From a virus, in IMG/VR virus record IMGVR_UViG_3300044816_000098, positions 1-64,000 of that record: 64,000 nucleotides of DNA; one strand, written 5' to 3'. Position 1 is the stretch's first letter; every line of letters begins with the position of its first letter. The translations under genes and the position numbers were made by a program. Below the pieces are notes generated by a model. The model searched no databases. It saw only the letters and a program-made list of their open reading frames with translations, and was not told the origin of the DNA. This document shows, piece after piece, positions 55,797 through 61,983 of the stretch.

Positions 55797-55972
55797 CCGA
55801 CGTGCCCCAGGACGGCGACGTTCTCTCGCTCACCCTCACCTACGACATCTTCGATGAGGTGGACGGCGAGTTCCGCGAGGTCGAGTACAGCGTCGAGGCC
55901 ACCCGCCAGGGCCTCGTCAGGGTCCTCCAGGCCATGGACGAGGCCAATGACGAGGAGGGGGCTGATGCCTGA
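55793..55972 (+). CDS. Small acidic protein (59 aa)
   Basis: GTG 55793 overlaps the previous TGA. The product (LSLTLTYDIFDEVDGEFREVEYSVEATRQGLVRVLQAM) is acidic, with two strands and a helix. It overlaps the next gene by 8 nt. Function is unknown. Confidence 0.65.
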   Translation: MTDVPQDGDVLSLTLTYDIFDEVDGEFREVEYSVEATRQGLVRVLQAMDEANDEEGADA

Positions 55973-56192
55973 GCCCATGAGGCCCTTCGGGGTCATCCTG
56001 ACGGAGCTGGTCGACGTGACCGAGCAGCTCAACGAGCTGAAGGCCCGGCACAGGGCGCTGGTCATCGAGGCGGACGAGCACGTGGTGGCCTTCGCGCCCG
56101 GGGCGACCCGGGCGAAGATCGCTGTCTTCGCAGATCTGTACCCCAGCACGATGTACCGCTGGTTGAAGAGTGCGGGGCACCCCGTCACCTAG
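55965..56192 (+). CDS. Small putative HTH protein (75 aa)
   Basis: ATG 55965 lies within the end of the previous gene. The N-terminal half is a coiled helix (LTELVDVTEQLNELKARHRAL), and the C-terminus reads GATRAKIAVFADLYPSTMYRWLKSAG, a good helix-turn-helix in which YRWLKS would be the recognition helix. DNA binding is inferred. It is a candidate regulator, but nothing links it to the promoter palindrome. Confidence 0.68.
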   Translation: MPEPMRPFGVILTELVDVTEQLNELKARHRALVIEADEHVVAFAPGATRAKIAVFADLYPSTMYRWLKSAGHPVT

Positions 56193-56195
56193 GGG

Positions 56196-56224
56196 TTGTA
56201 CTCCAGGAATTCCCGTAGTAGCGT
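56196..56224 (+). promoter_or_regulatory. Palindrome promoter: TTGTAC-N17-TAGCGT
   Basis: Half-sites are CTCCAGGAAT and TCCCGTAG. The leader has TGCCAGAGAAACACC and GACTCCAAGGAGG before ATG 56264. Confidence 0.85.
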
Positions 56225-56263
56225 TCCACCTGCCAGAGAAACACCGACTCCAAGGAGGCCCAC

Positions 56264-56848
56264 ATGGGTAATCAGCTCAAGGTCCAGCTCACCCTCACCG
56301 GCACCGCACCGATCCTCATGCACAACGCGCGGCTGGCGGACCCGCTGGACAGCTACACCAAAATGCTCAAGGTGGTGTCATCCAAGCGGACCAAGACCGA
56401 CGACGACCACGAGGAGATGGCCCGCGTCGAGTTCCTTGGGGGCCTGTACTGCGACGACGTCATGGGTCCGTACATCCCGGGCGTCAACCTCCACCAGTGC
56501 CTGATCGAGGGAGCCAAGCTCACCCGGCGCGGTCGGCACGTGGAGCGCGGCGTGGTGGTCATGGAGGAACAGCTCCTCCTCGCATACAGCGGCCCCCGCA
56601 CGCCGGACGAGCTGTACGCGGACAAAAACTTCCGCTCGCGGCTCTCGGTGGGTGTCACCACCTCCCGCGTCATGCGGACCCGCCCGAAGTTCTCCTCGTG
56701 GGCCCTGGAGGCCAACCTCGTCGTGGACACCGGGCAGCTCGACCTCAACGACATCAACGAGATCAGCGAGACGGCCGGGATGATGATCGGCCTGGGCGAC
56801 TACCGCCCGCGCTACGGCCGGTTCGATGTCGTGGTGACGGAACTCTGA
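56264..56848 (+). CDS. Conserved phage protein, possibly RAMP-like
   Basis: The 194-residue protein reads LKVQLTLTGTAPILMHNARLADPLD, then KRTKTDDDHEEMARVEFLGGLY, GPYIPGVNLHQCLIEGAKL and ends GLGDYRPRYGRFDVVV. The N-terminal beta strand, the central GPxIP and the terminal glycine-rich GxxRPRYGRF strand resemble the ferredoxin-like RAMP fold of Cas7/Csm3 proteins, in which a G-rich loop is conserved. No other cas gene is present. It may be an unrelated phage family with similar topology. Confidence 0.75.
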   Translation: MGNQLKVQLTLTGTAPILMHNARLADPLDSYTKMLKVVSSKRTKTDDDHEEMARVEFLGGLYCDDVMGPYIPGVNLHQCLIEGAKLTRRGRHVERGVVVMEEQLLLAYSGPRTPDELYADKNFRSRLSVGVTTSRVMRTRPKFSSWALEANLVVDTGQLDLNDINEISETAGMMIGLGDYRPRYGRFDVVVTEL

Positions 56849-56855
56849 CGTTCAG

Positions 56856-56939
56856 GGCAAGGCATGGCAAGGCTCGGTAGAGCTGGGCCAGGCTGGTCAA
56901 GGCAGGGTTCCCCATCAGGGCTTCACGGCGCTAGTGGGG
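56856..56939 (+). repeat. GGNNN pentamer array module 1 with hairpin
   Basis: Eleven pentamers lie in strict 5-nt register from 56856 to 56910; nine begin GG and the last is GGTTC. The hairpin arms are 56910-56921 and 56928-56939 (two mismatches) with loop TTCACG, the same loop as module 7. Confidence 0.88.
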
Positions 56940-56947
56940 GCGTTCAA

Positions 56948-57026
56948 GGCGGGGCGTGGCAAGGCACGGTACGGCACGGCGGGGCAAGGCAGGGTTCCCC
57001 TTCAGGATTTAAAAGTCCTGGAGGGG
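56948..57026 (+). repeat. GGNNN pentamer array module 2 with hairpin
   Basis: Ten pentamers, all starting GG, occupy 56948-56997 in perfect register and end GGCAG-GGTTC. The hairpin arms are 56997-57007 and 57016-57026. The loop and its flanks form the GATTTAAAAGTC element. Confidence 0.9.
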
Positions 57027-57034
57027 GCGCTCTG

Positions 57035-57123
57035 GGCGAGGCTTGACGGGGCTGGGTATGGCCAGGTCTGGCGGGGAAAGGCAAGGCAGGGTTCCCCTCC
57101 TCAGGATCACACCTGAGGAGGGG
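57035..57123 (+). repeat. GGNNN pentamer array module 3 with hairpin
   Basis: Twelve pentamers span 57035-57094 in register, eleven starting GG. The hairpin is a perfect 12-bp stem (57094-57105 with 57112-57123) with loop ATCACA, the same loop as module 6. Confidence 0.9.
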
Positions 57124-57130
57124 GCTTTGA

Positions 57131-57224
57131 GGCGGGGCATGGGCAGGACCAGGCGGGGCGCGGTGTGGCCGTGTAGGGCACGGCGTGGCAGGGTTCTTCT
57201 CCCTCTGGGTCAGACCAGGGGAGA
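57131..57224 (+). repeat. GGNNN pentamer array module 4 with hairpin
   Basis: Four pentamers (57131-57150), a single extra A, then nine more (57152-57196) ending GGTTC. The hairpin arms are 57198-57208 and 57215-57224 with one bulged base and loop GTCAGA. Confidence 0.85.
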
Positions 57225-57234
57225 GGGCAATCAA

Positions 57235-57279
57235 GGCGCGGCACGGCGCGGTTAGGCAAGGCAAGGCATGGCAGGGATC
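57235..57279 (+). repeat. GGNNN pentamer array module 5, no hairpin
   Basis: Nine pentamers, all starting GG, end with GGATC instead of GGTTC. No stem-loop follows; the array runs straight into the GACTCACAGGAGG ribosome-binding region of the gene at 57303. Confidence 0.88.
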
Positions 57280-57302
57280 ACCACCGACTCACAGGAGGAA
57301 CG

Positions 57303-57881
57303 ATGAAGAAGTTCGAGGCCGAGGACCAACAGCCTCGGTGGGCACGGGTCTACAACGGCATCCGCGCCCTGAAGACCGGTGAGGCGGCCACCTATCACCA
57401 GCTCAGCGAGTGGGCAGGGGTGGATGTCACCGGGACCAACAGGGCCTGCGTCTACGAGGCGATCCGGTTCTTGCAGCGCAAGGACCACCGGACGCTCGCC
57501 TGTATCCCCACGGTGGGCTACATGGTGGTTCCGGCCAGTGCTCACGAGGATCTCGCCAAGAAGCACAACAAGAAGGCGGGTCGTCAGCTCCGCGAGGCCA
57601 TCGGCAAGGTCCAGTCGGCTGACCGGAACTACCTGACCCCGGCCGAGGCCCGGCGGATGGATTCCATGGAGGTGGACCTCTCCCGGCAGAGGCACATGAT
57701 CATCGGCCTGAGTCGGCGACTCGACAGGACCGAGACCGCCATCAAGGAGGCCCGCCAGCGCGACCGCGAGGCCAAGGGCACCATCGCTCAGCTCTCCGAG
57801 GAGAAGGACGCTCTGGCCACCGAGGTGCGCGAGCGCCTGGCGCGCCTGGAGCAGGTCCTCCTGGACCGCACGGCGGCCTGA
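57303..57881 (+). CDS. Winged-helix/coiled-coil DNA-binding protein within pentamer arrays
   Basis: The 192-residue product has an N-terminal winged-helix-like domain (about residues 14-75: RVYNGIRALKTGEAATYHQLSEWAG, NRACVYEAIRFLQRKDHRTLACIPTVGYMVV, with the wing in the last part), then a basic stretch and a long coiled coil from about residue 115 (MEVDLSRQRHMIIGLSRRL, EAKGTIAQLSEEKDALATEVRERLARLEQ). A HTH domain plus dimerising coiled coil, encoded inside an array of short repeats, suggests it binds them, for example as an origin or partition protein or an autoregulator. That link is inference. Confidence 0.85.
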   Translation: MKKFEAEDQQPRWARVYNGIRALKTGEAATYHQLSEWAGVDVTGTNRACVYEAIRFLQRKDHRTLACIPTVGYMVVPASAHEDLAKKHNKKAGRQLREAIGKVQSADRNYLTPAEARRMDSMEVDLSRQRHMIIGLSRRLDRTETAIKEARQRDREAKGTIAQLSEEKDALATEVRERLARLEQVLLDRTAA

Positions 57882-57896
57882 TCCCCAGACTTCTTG

Positions 57897-57980
57897 GGCA
57901 CGGCTCGGCTCGGTAGGGCCAGGCGTGGCACGGCAAGGCGCGGCAGGGTTCCCGCCCTGGGGATCACACCTCAGGGCGGG
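57897..57980 (+). repeat. GGNNN pentamer array module 6 with hairpin
   Basis: Eleven pentamers, all starting GG, run in perfect register from 57897 to 57951 and end GGCAG-GGTTC. The hairpin 57951-57962 with 57969-57980 has one mismatch and loop ATCACA. Confidence 0.9.
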
Positions 57981-57989
57981 GCGTTCCGT

Positions 57990-58083
57990 GGCAAGGCAAC
58001 GCAAGGCGGGCCGGGGCGCGGTGGGGCAAGGTACGGCTTGGCATGGCGAGGTTCCCCACCAGCACTTCACGGTGCTGGTGGGG
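57990..58083 (+). repeat. GGNNN pentamer array module 7 with hairpin
   Basis: Thirteen pentamers in register from 57990 to 58054, eleven starting GG, ending GGTTC. The hairpin is a perfect 12-bp stem (58054-58065 with 58072-58083) with loop TTCACG. Confidence 0.9.
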
Positions 58084-58091
58084 GCGTTCAG

Positions 58092-58136
58092 GGTTAGGCA
58101 GGGCTGGGCTGGACAAGGTAAGGCAGGACATGGGAG
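58092..58136 (+). repeat. GGNNN pentamer array module 8
   Basis: Nine pentamers, seven starting GG, run 58092-58136 and lead in register into the GAGACCCCGC stem of the terminator, which takes the place of the usual hairpin. Confidence 0.82.
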
Positions 58137-58172
58137 GAGACCCCGCAGGTCAGATGACTTGCGGGGTCTCTT
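58137..58172 (+). terminator. Rho-independent terminator closing the array
   Basis: GAGACCCCGC (58137-58146) pairs perfectly with GCGGGGTCTC (58161-58170); a further GTCA/TGAC pairing lies in the loop, and TTC follows. Confidence 0.8.
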
Positions 58173-58184
58173 CATGCAGCGGGG

Positions 58185-58213
58185 TTGTACTCCTGCAATC
58201 CTTGTAGTAGCTT
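58185..58213 (+). promoter_or_regulatory. Palindrome promoter: TTGTAC-N17-TAGCTT
   Basis: A clean hybrid: left half CTCCTGCAAT as in 31018 and right half CCTTGTAG as in 63746. Leader GACTCCCCTGGAGG precedes ATG 58255. Confidence 0.87.
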
Positions 58214-58254
58214 TCTCTTATCACCATGAACCACTGACTCCCCTGGAGGGTCAT

Positions 58255-58914
58255 ATGCAGGACGAGAACCCCATCGAGGCGGAGCAGCGCAGGCGCCAGG
58301 AGGCCCTGGACCAGGCGTGTGCTGACCGGTACCTCGCCATGCTGGAGGTCGAGCACGGGGACACCTTCCGGGAGGCCGTCAAAGAGGGTGAGGAGTACGA
58401 GCGCCGGAAGGAGGAGCTTCGCGCCCACATCCTGAAGACGTACGACGTGGGCGATTTCAACCAGGAGAACCTGCATGGTGATCCGCCTGCGCTCACTCCG
58501 GAACAGGCCGAGAAGCTCCAGAAGGCGGCCAAGCGGGTGGCGGATACAGCCCGCAAGCACCTGTATGAGCAGACGCTCTCTCCGGAGGAAATCCGGGAGG
58601 ACTTCGTTCCCCGCATCGGTGGCTGGACGCCCGGCAGGCACAAGCCGGAGACCCACGAGGGCCTGCTCTTCGAGCTGGAGGCGGAGCGGGCCATGTTCCT
58701 CGGCAAGGGCGCGCCCAAGGATCCGGACCCCGACCTCCAGGCCCTGCACCAGGAGCTGCATCAGCTCCACGTGACCTACCAGCGCACGGGGGACCGCTCC
58801 CTGTTGCTCCCGATCGCAGACCTGACCGCGCGGTACAACGCGCTGATCAAGCCGAAGCCCCGGATGGACAAGCCGAAGAACCCCAACCCCTTCCCCCGCT
58901 TCACCGTCGACTAG
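58255..58914 (+). CDS. Hypothetical charged helical protein (219 aa)
   Basis: The product is helical and highly charged: EAEQRRRQEALDQACADRYLAML, KEGEEYERRKEELRAHILKTYD, TPEQAEKLQKAAKRVADTARKHL and ELHQLHVTYQRTGDRSLLLPIADLTARYNAL. It ends Pro/Lys-rich. No cysteine cluster or membrane segment is present. No family was recognised. Confidence 0.78.
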   Translation: MQDENPIEAEQRRRQEALDQACADRYLAMLEVEHGDTFREAVKEGEEYERRKEELRAHILKTYDVGDFNQENLHGDPPALTPEQAEKLQKAAKRVADTARKHLYEQTLSPEEIREDFVPRIGGWTPGRHKPETHEGLLFELEAERAMFLGKGAPKDPDPDLQALHQELHQLHVTYQRTGDRSLLLPIADLTARYNALIKPKPRMDKPKNPNPFPRFTVD

Positions 58915-58949
58915 ACCCCATCACGCTCAACGACTCCCTGGAGGTCTCC

Positions 58950-59417
58950 ATGGACCCTCTCGTCCTCCCCGTCGCCCTCGGTGCCGGGATCCCGTCCTAC
59001 CTCGTCGTAGGCGCCCTCACAGCTCGCCGCGCCTACCGCCAGATGTCCGCCGAGTGGTACGAGGAAATGATCCAGAAGTGCCTGACGAAGTGGCGCTGCA
59101 CGGAGATCTCCGCAGAGGGCATGCAGAAGATCGACGACACCTTCCGGGACGACGGATCCACGGAGGCGGTCTTCGGAGCCCTGCTCTCGGGAGCCCTGTG
59201 GCCGATCACCTGGGTGTGGGGCTTCATCTTCGGCACCCGCATCCCGACCGGCCTGGAGGCGGACACCCGCAAGGCGGTGGAGAACGCCGAACTGCGCAGG
59301 AAGATCCAGCGCCTGGAGCGGGAGGTGGACGACGACCTCCAGGACCAGCTCTCCACGGCGGAGGCTGCCCGTCAGGCCGCCCGCAAGGCCCAGCGCAAGG
59401 CCCTTCGCGACAACTGA
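58950..59417 (+). CDS. Membrane protein, tandem paralog 1
   Basis: ATG 58950 follows GACTCCCTGGAGGTCTCC. The 155-residue product has a hydrophobic N-terminus (LVLPVALGAGIPSYLVVGAL), a central hydrophobic pair (VFGALLSGALWPITWVWGFIFG) and a C-terminal coiled coil (NAELRRKIQRLEREVDDDL). It is homologous to the next gene: GMQKIDDTF, WPITWVWGFIF and GLEADTRKAVENAELRRKI align. Function is unknown. Confidence 0.8.
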   Translation: MDPLVLPVALGAGIPSYLVVGALTARRAYRQMSAEWYEEMIQKCLTKWRCTEISAEGMQKIDDTFRDDGSTEAVFGALLSGALWPITWVWGFIFGTRIPTGLEADTRKAVENAELRRKIQRLEREVDDDLQDQLSTAEAARQAARKAQRKALRDN

Positions 59418-59455
59418 CCACATCCCGCATACCCATGACTCCCCAGGAGGCATCC

Positions 59456-59905
59456 ATGTTCATCCATCTCGACCTGTTCACCCTGACGACCGTGCTACCG
59501 GCCTATGCCGCTGTCGGCACGGTCTACGCCCGGATCCACTACCGGGCCCAGGTCCGCAAGTACTACGCCGCCGCCGTCCAGGCGTGGAAGGACAAGAACG
59601 GCGGCCAGGACATGACCCCCGCCGGGATGCAGCAGATCGACACGGGCTTCCACAGCGTGGGCCAGAAGAAGCTTTCCGGCATCGCCTTCGACAAGGGCAT
59701 CTTCTGGCCGGTCGCCCTGGTGGGCTCCTTCATCTACTCCACCCCCAAGGCGGAGGGGGCCGAGGCCGACGCCCGCAAGGAGGTCGAGAACGCCCGGCTC
59801 CGCAAGAAGATCGAGCACATGGAGGCGGTCATGGAGAAGGAGGCCCAGGATCGCTTGGCCATCCTGGAGGCCGACGACGGCAAGAAGGGCTGGGACATTG
59901 TTTGA
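59456..59905 (+). CDS. Membrane protein, tandem paralog 2
   Basis: ATG 59456 follows GACTCCCCAGGAGGCATCC. The 149-residue product has the same layout as its neighbour: N-terminal hydrophobic segment (TTVLPAYAAVGTVYARI), GMQQIDTGF, FWPVALVGSFIYST and EGAEADARKEVENARLRKKIEHME followed by a short coiled coil. The pair arose by duplication. A membrane-bound oligomer, possibly hetero-oligomeric, is a reasonable inference. Confidence 0.82.
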   Translation: MFIHLDLFTLTTVLPAYAAVGTVYARIHYRAQVRKYYAAAVQAWKDKNGGQDMTPAGMQQIDTGFHSVGQKKLSGIAFDKGIFWPVALVGSFIYSTPKAEGAEADARKEVENARLRKKIEHMEAVMEKEAQDRLAILEADDGKKGWDIV

Positions 59906-60227
59906 GCGCCCTGCCCCCGAGGGGGAGCCCGGCTACTGGGACCAGCCCGATCCCCTGCTCCCGGCGCACCTGGATACGTTCTCCCTGTTCGCCATGAACG
60001 AGACCACGATCTCCCAGATGCAGCGCATGGGCTGGGAGGAGGAGCACGTGGACCAGGTGCGGGCCTCGATGGACTCCGTGTACGTCCGGTACCGCGAGGA
60101 GCTGGCGGAGCAGTACATGAGCTACCCGGCGCACCTGAGGGCCCACCAGTGGTTCATGAGGGACTACCTCCCGGCCATCCAGTTCTGGCCCGACGGAGGG
60201 GTCCTGGACAGCTCCCACCCCCGGTAG
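59898..60227 (+). CDS. Hypothetical protein (109 aa)
   Basis: TTG 59898 starts within the end of the previous gene (8-nt overlap). The product (MFERPAPEGEPGYWDQPDPLLPAHLDTF...SMDSVYVRYREELAEQYMSYPAHLRAHQWFMRDYLPAIQFW) is acidic and aromatic. No motif was recognised. A strong terminator follows its stop. Confidence 0.72.
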   Translation: MFERPAPEGEPGYWDQPDPLLPAHLDTFSLFAMNETTISQMQRMGWEEEHVDQVRASMDSVYVRYREELAEQYMSYPAHLRAHQWFMRDYLPAIQFWPDGGVLDSSHPR

Positions 60228-60244
60228 AGCCCCTGCATGACCCC

Positions 60245-60284
60245 GAGGGCCCGTCTGCGTAGTGAACGTCAGACGGGCCCTCGA
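60245..60284 (+). terminator. 13-bp Rho-independent terminator
   Basis: GAGGGCCCGTCTG (60245-60257) pairs perfectly with CAGACGGGCCCTC (60270-60282) around a 12-nt loop; the U-tract is poor. Confidence 0.8.
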
Positions 60285-60294
60285 ACATGTCTTA

Positions 60295-60323
60295 GGTTAC
60301 TACAAGGATTCTTGTGGTAGGCT
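60295..60323 (+). promoter_or_regulatory. Degenerate palindrome promoter: GGTTAC-N17-TAGGCT
   Basis: The palindrome CTACAAG-GATT-CTTGTGGTAG is almost perfect, but the -35 has decayed to GGTTAC. It may depend on an activator or be weak. It precedes the sorting-signal and glycosyltransferase genes. Confidence 0.65.
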
Positions 60324-60392
60324 CTACCAAGAATTGTACGAGGGAGGTATTCATCCTCATCTCGTTCCCCGTAATCCCCTGAGGAGACTCAC
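60324..60392 (+). other. 5' leader of the sorting-signal/glycosyltransferase unit
   Basis: This leader differs from the standard one: it contains a second TTGTAC (60334-60339) and TATTCATCC, then GTAATCCCCTGAGGAGACTCAC. No good -10 was found at 17 bp from that TTGTAC. Confidence 0.4.
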
Positions 60393-60557
60393 ATGAACCA
60401 CTACGGATCTCTGGCACACACCGGTGTGGGCCTGACCATCGCTGGGGTGGTGCTCGACCAGACCTGGCTGATCACCGCTTCTGTGGCCCTGGTCGTGCTC
60501 GGTGCCCTGGTCGTGCGCGTCACCTTCCGCCGCAACCGCACCGTGGACAGCATCTGA
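60393..60557 (+). CDS. 54-residue LAxTG sorting-signal membrane protein
   Basis: ATG 60393 follows CTGAGGAGACTCAC. The product is MNHYGSLAHTG, a hydrophobic span (about residues 12-44, ending ALVVLGALVV) and a basic tail VTFRRNRTVDSI: the exact order of a cell-wall sorting signal, with LAHTG matching the LAxTG motif of class E sortases in Streptomyces. There is no signal peptide or surface domain. Its TGA overlaps the glycosyltransferase ATG. It might be a sortase substrate, a decoy, or simply a small membrane partner of the glycosyltransferase. Confidence 0.75.
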   Translation: MNHYGSLAHTGVGLTIAGVVLDQTWLITASVALVVLGALVVRVTFRRNRTVDSI

Positions 60558-61975
60558 TGGCCGCTGTACCCACTGCGACGTTCGCGGGACCTGGACGGGT
60601 CGCAGCACTGACGCTCATACCTCTGGTGGGCTTCATCGCCTGGGGGATCTACCACGCGCTGGCCGTGACCCAGGCGTTCGAGGGACACGGCAACAAACTC
60701 GCCACCGCGTGGGCTGTGTCCTTCCTGCTGCTGTGGTGGGTACCGGTCGCGTGGAGAGAGAAGCCCCTCACCGCGACACCTCGCCAGCAGAAGGCGCTGG
60801 ACCGACTCTTCGTCACCGTGCAGATCCCGGCCTACAACGAGGAGGAGAACGCTCTTCGCCAGTGCATCCAGTCGCTCTTCGACCAGACCCGGCTTCCGAA
60901 CCGGATCCACGTGGTGGACGACGGCTCGGTGGACAAGGCCCAGGGCGTCCCGATCACCTACGACGCGGTGAAGGACTGGTTCCTGACCACGGCGTGGGAC
61001 CTGGGGATCGAGGCCACCTGGGTGCGTACGGTGAACCGGGGCAAGCGGCACGCCCAGATGGAGGTCCTGACGGACGATGACGGGGACATCTTCGTCACCC
61101 TGGACAGTGACTCCGTTCTGGACCGCCAGGCGCTCAGAGAGGGCCTCAAGCCCTTTGCCGACCCCAAGGTGATGTCGGTCGCGGGCATGGTCGTGGTGCT
61201 CAACAGCCGGGACAACCTGCTGACGTTCATGACGAGCATGCTGTACCTGCCCTTCACCCGGGGATTCCGCTCCGCACAGTCGGTGCTGAAGCGGGTCATG
61301 GTGAACTCGGGGACGCTGGCGTTCTACCGGGGAGACGTGGTGCGCAAGCACGCGGGCTCGTACGAGAACGAGAGCTTCCGTGGCAAGCCCATGCAGATGA
61401 ACGACGACTCCATGCTGACCTTCTACGCGATGCTGGAGGGGGACACCGTCCACCAGCCGTCGGCTATCTGCTTCACGCTGGCGCCGGTGAAGGTCAAGCA
61501 CTACCTGAACCAGCAGTTCCGCTGGATGCGGGGGACCTTCGTCCGCACCTTCTGGTGGTTCCGGTACCTGTCGCCCACGAGCATCGCGTGGTGGATGCCG
61601 GTTATGGAGATGGCGCAGCTCCTGCTGTCGCTGATCATCCCGATCGCGCTCATCACGGATCCGGCCCAGGCCGGGAACATGTGGAACCTGGTCCAGTCGA
61701 CCATCTGGGTGGGGCTCGGGGTCAACTACGTGATCGCCCTGAGGTTCTTCTCCATCGACCGGACGGACGAGTCCTTCTGGTTCCGCATGGCGCTGTTCCT
61801 CACCTCGCCCCTGACGGGCATCTGGCGCCTGCTGGTGCTGCGTCCCATGTACTTCTACGCTCTCGCCACCTGCTGGAAGGTCGGCAAGTGGGGGACGCGG
61901 GAGACCGTCGAGGTCGGTATGGCCCCGGTGGATCAGCCCGTCGTACCGCTCGACAAGATCAACACCAACGCCTGA
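60557..61975 (+). CDS. Processive family 2 glycosyltransferase (membrane)
   Basis: ATG 60557 overlaps the previous stop. The 472-residue protein has two N-terminal membrane segments, then a GT-A domain with VQIPAYNEEEN (near residue 90), VVDDGSVD, TLDSDSV (Asp 183 region), MNDDSML and QQFRWMRG (residues 319-326, QxxRW), followed by four or so C-terminal membrane helices. This is the hyaluronan/chitin/cellulose-synthase arrangement, which makes and exports a polysaccharide. A phage could use it to alter the host envelope or exclude competitors. Polymer unknown. Confidence 0.93.
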   Translation: MAAVPTATFAGPGRVAALTLIPLVGFIAWGIYHALAVTQAFEGHGNKLATAWAVSFLLLWWVPVAWREKPLTATPRQQKALDRLFVTVQIPAYNEEENALRQCIQSLFDQTRLPNRIHVVDDGSVDKAQGVPITYDAVKDWFLTTAWDLGIEATWVRTVNRGKRHAQMEVLTDDDGDIFVTLDSDSVLDRQALREGLKPFADPKVMSVAGMVVVLNSRDNLLTFMTSMLYLPFTRGFRSAQSVLKRVMVNSGTLAFYRGDVVRKHAGSYENESFRGKPMQMNDDSMLTFYAMLEGDTVHQPSAICFTLAPVKVKHYLNQQFRWMRGTFVRTFWWFRYLSPTSIAWWMPVMEMAQLLLSLIIPIALITDPAQAGNMWNLVQSTIWVGLGVNYVIALRFFSIDRTDESFWFRMALFLTSPLTGIWRLLVLRPMYFYALATCWKVGKWGTRETVEVGMAPVDQPVVPLDKINTNA

Positions 61976-61983
61976 GGAGAACC

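Larger units (their letters stand above)
56849..57302 (+). other. Non-coding region with five GGNNN-array/hairpin modules
   Basis: This 454-bp gap has no credible gene. It is filled by five tandem modules, each a 5-nt-period GGNNN run, followed in modules 1-4 by a stem-loop; a sixth to eighth module lie after the gene at 57303-57881. Details are given under the individual repeats. Confidence 0.9.
57882..58184 (+). other. Non-coding region with pentamer modules 6-8
   Basis: After the coiled-coil gene the arrays resume: modules 6, 7 and 8, the last ending in a terminator. No gene is seen in these 303 bases. Confidence 0.88.

Noticed and set aside
56849-58184. Pentamer arrays as a CRISPR array or as coding sequence
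   Set aside because: There are no constant repeats with unique spacers of 25-40 bp; the conserved unit is only GG every 5 nt. Frames through the region are Gly/Arg-rich with no start context, and 5-nt periodicity is incompatible with a conserved protein repeat.
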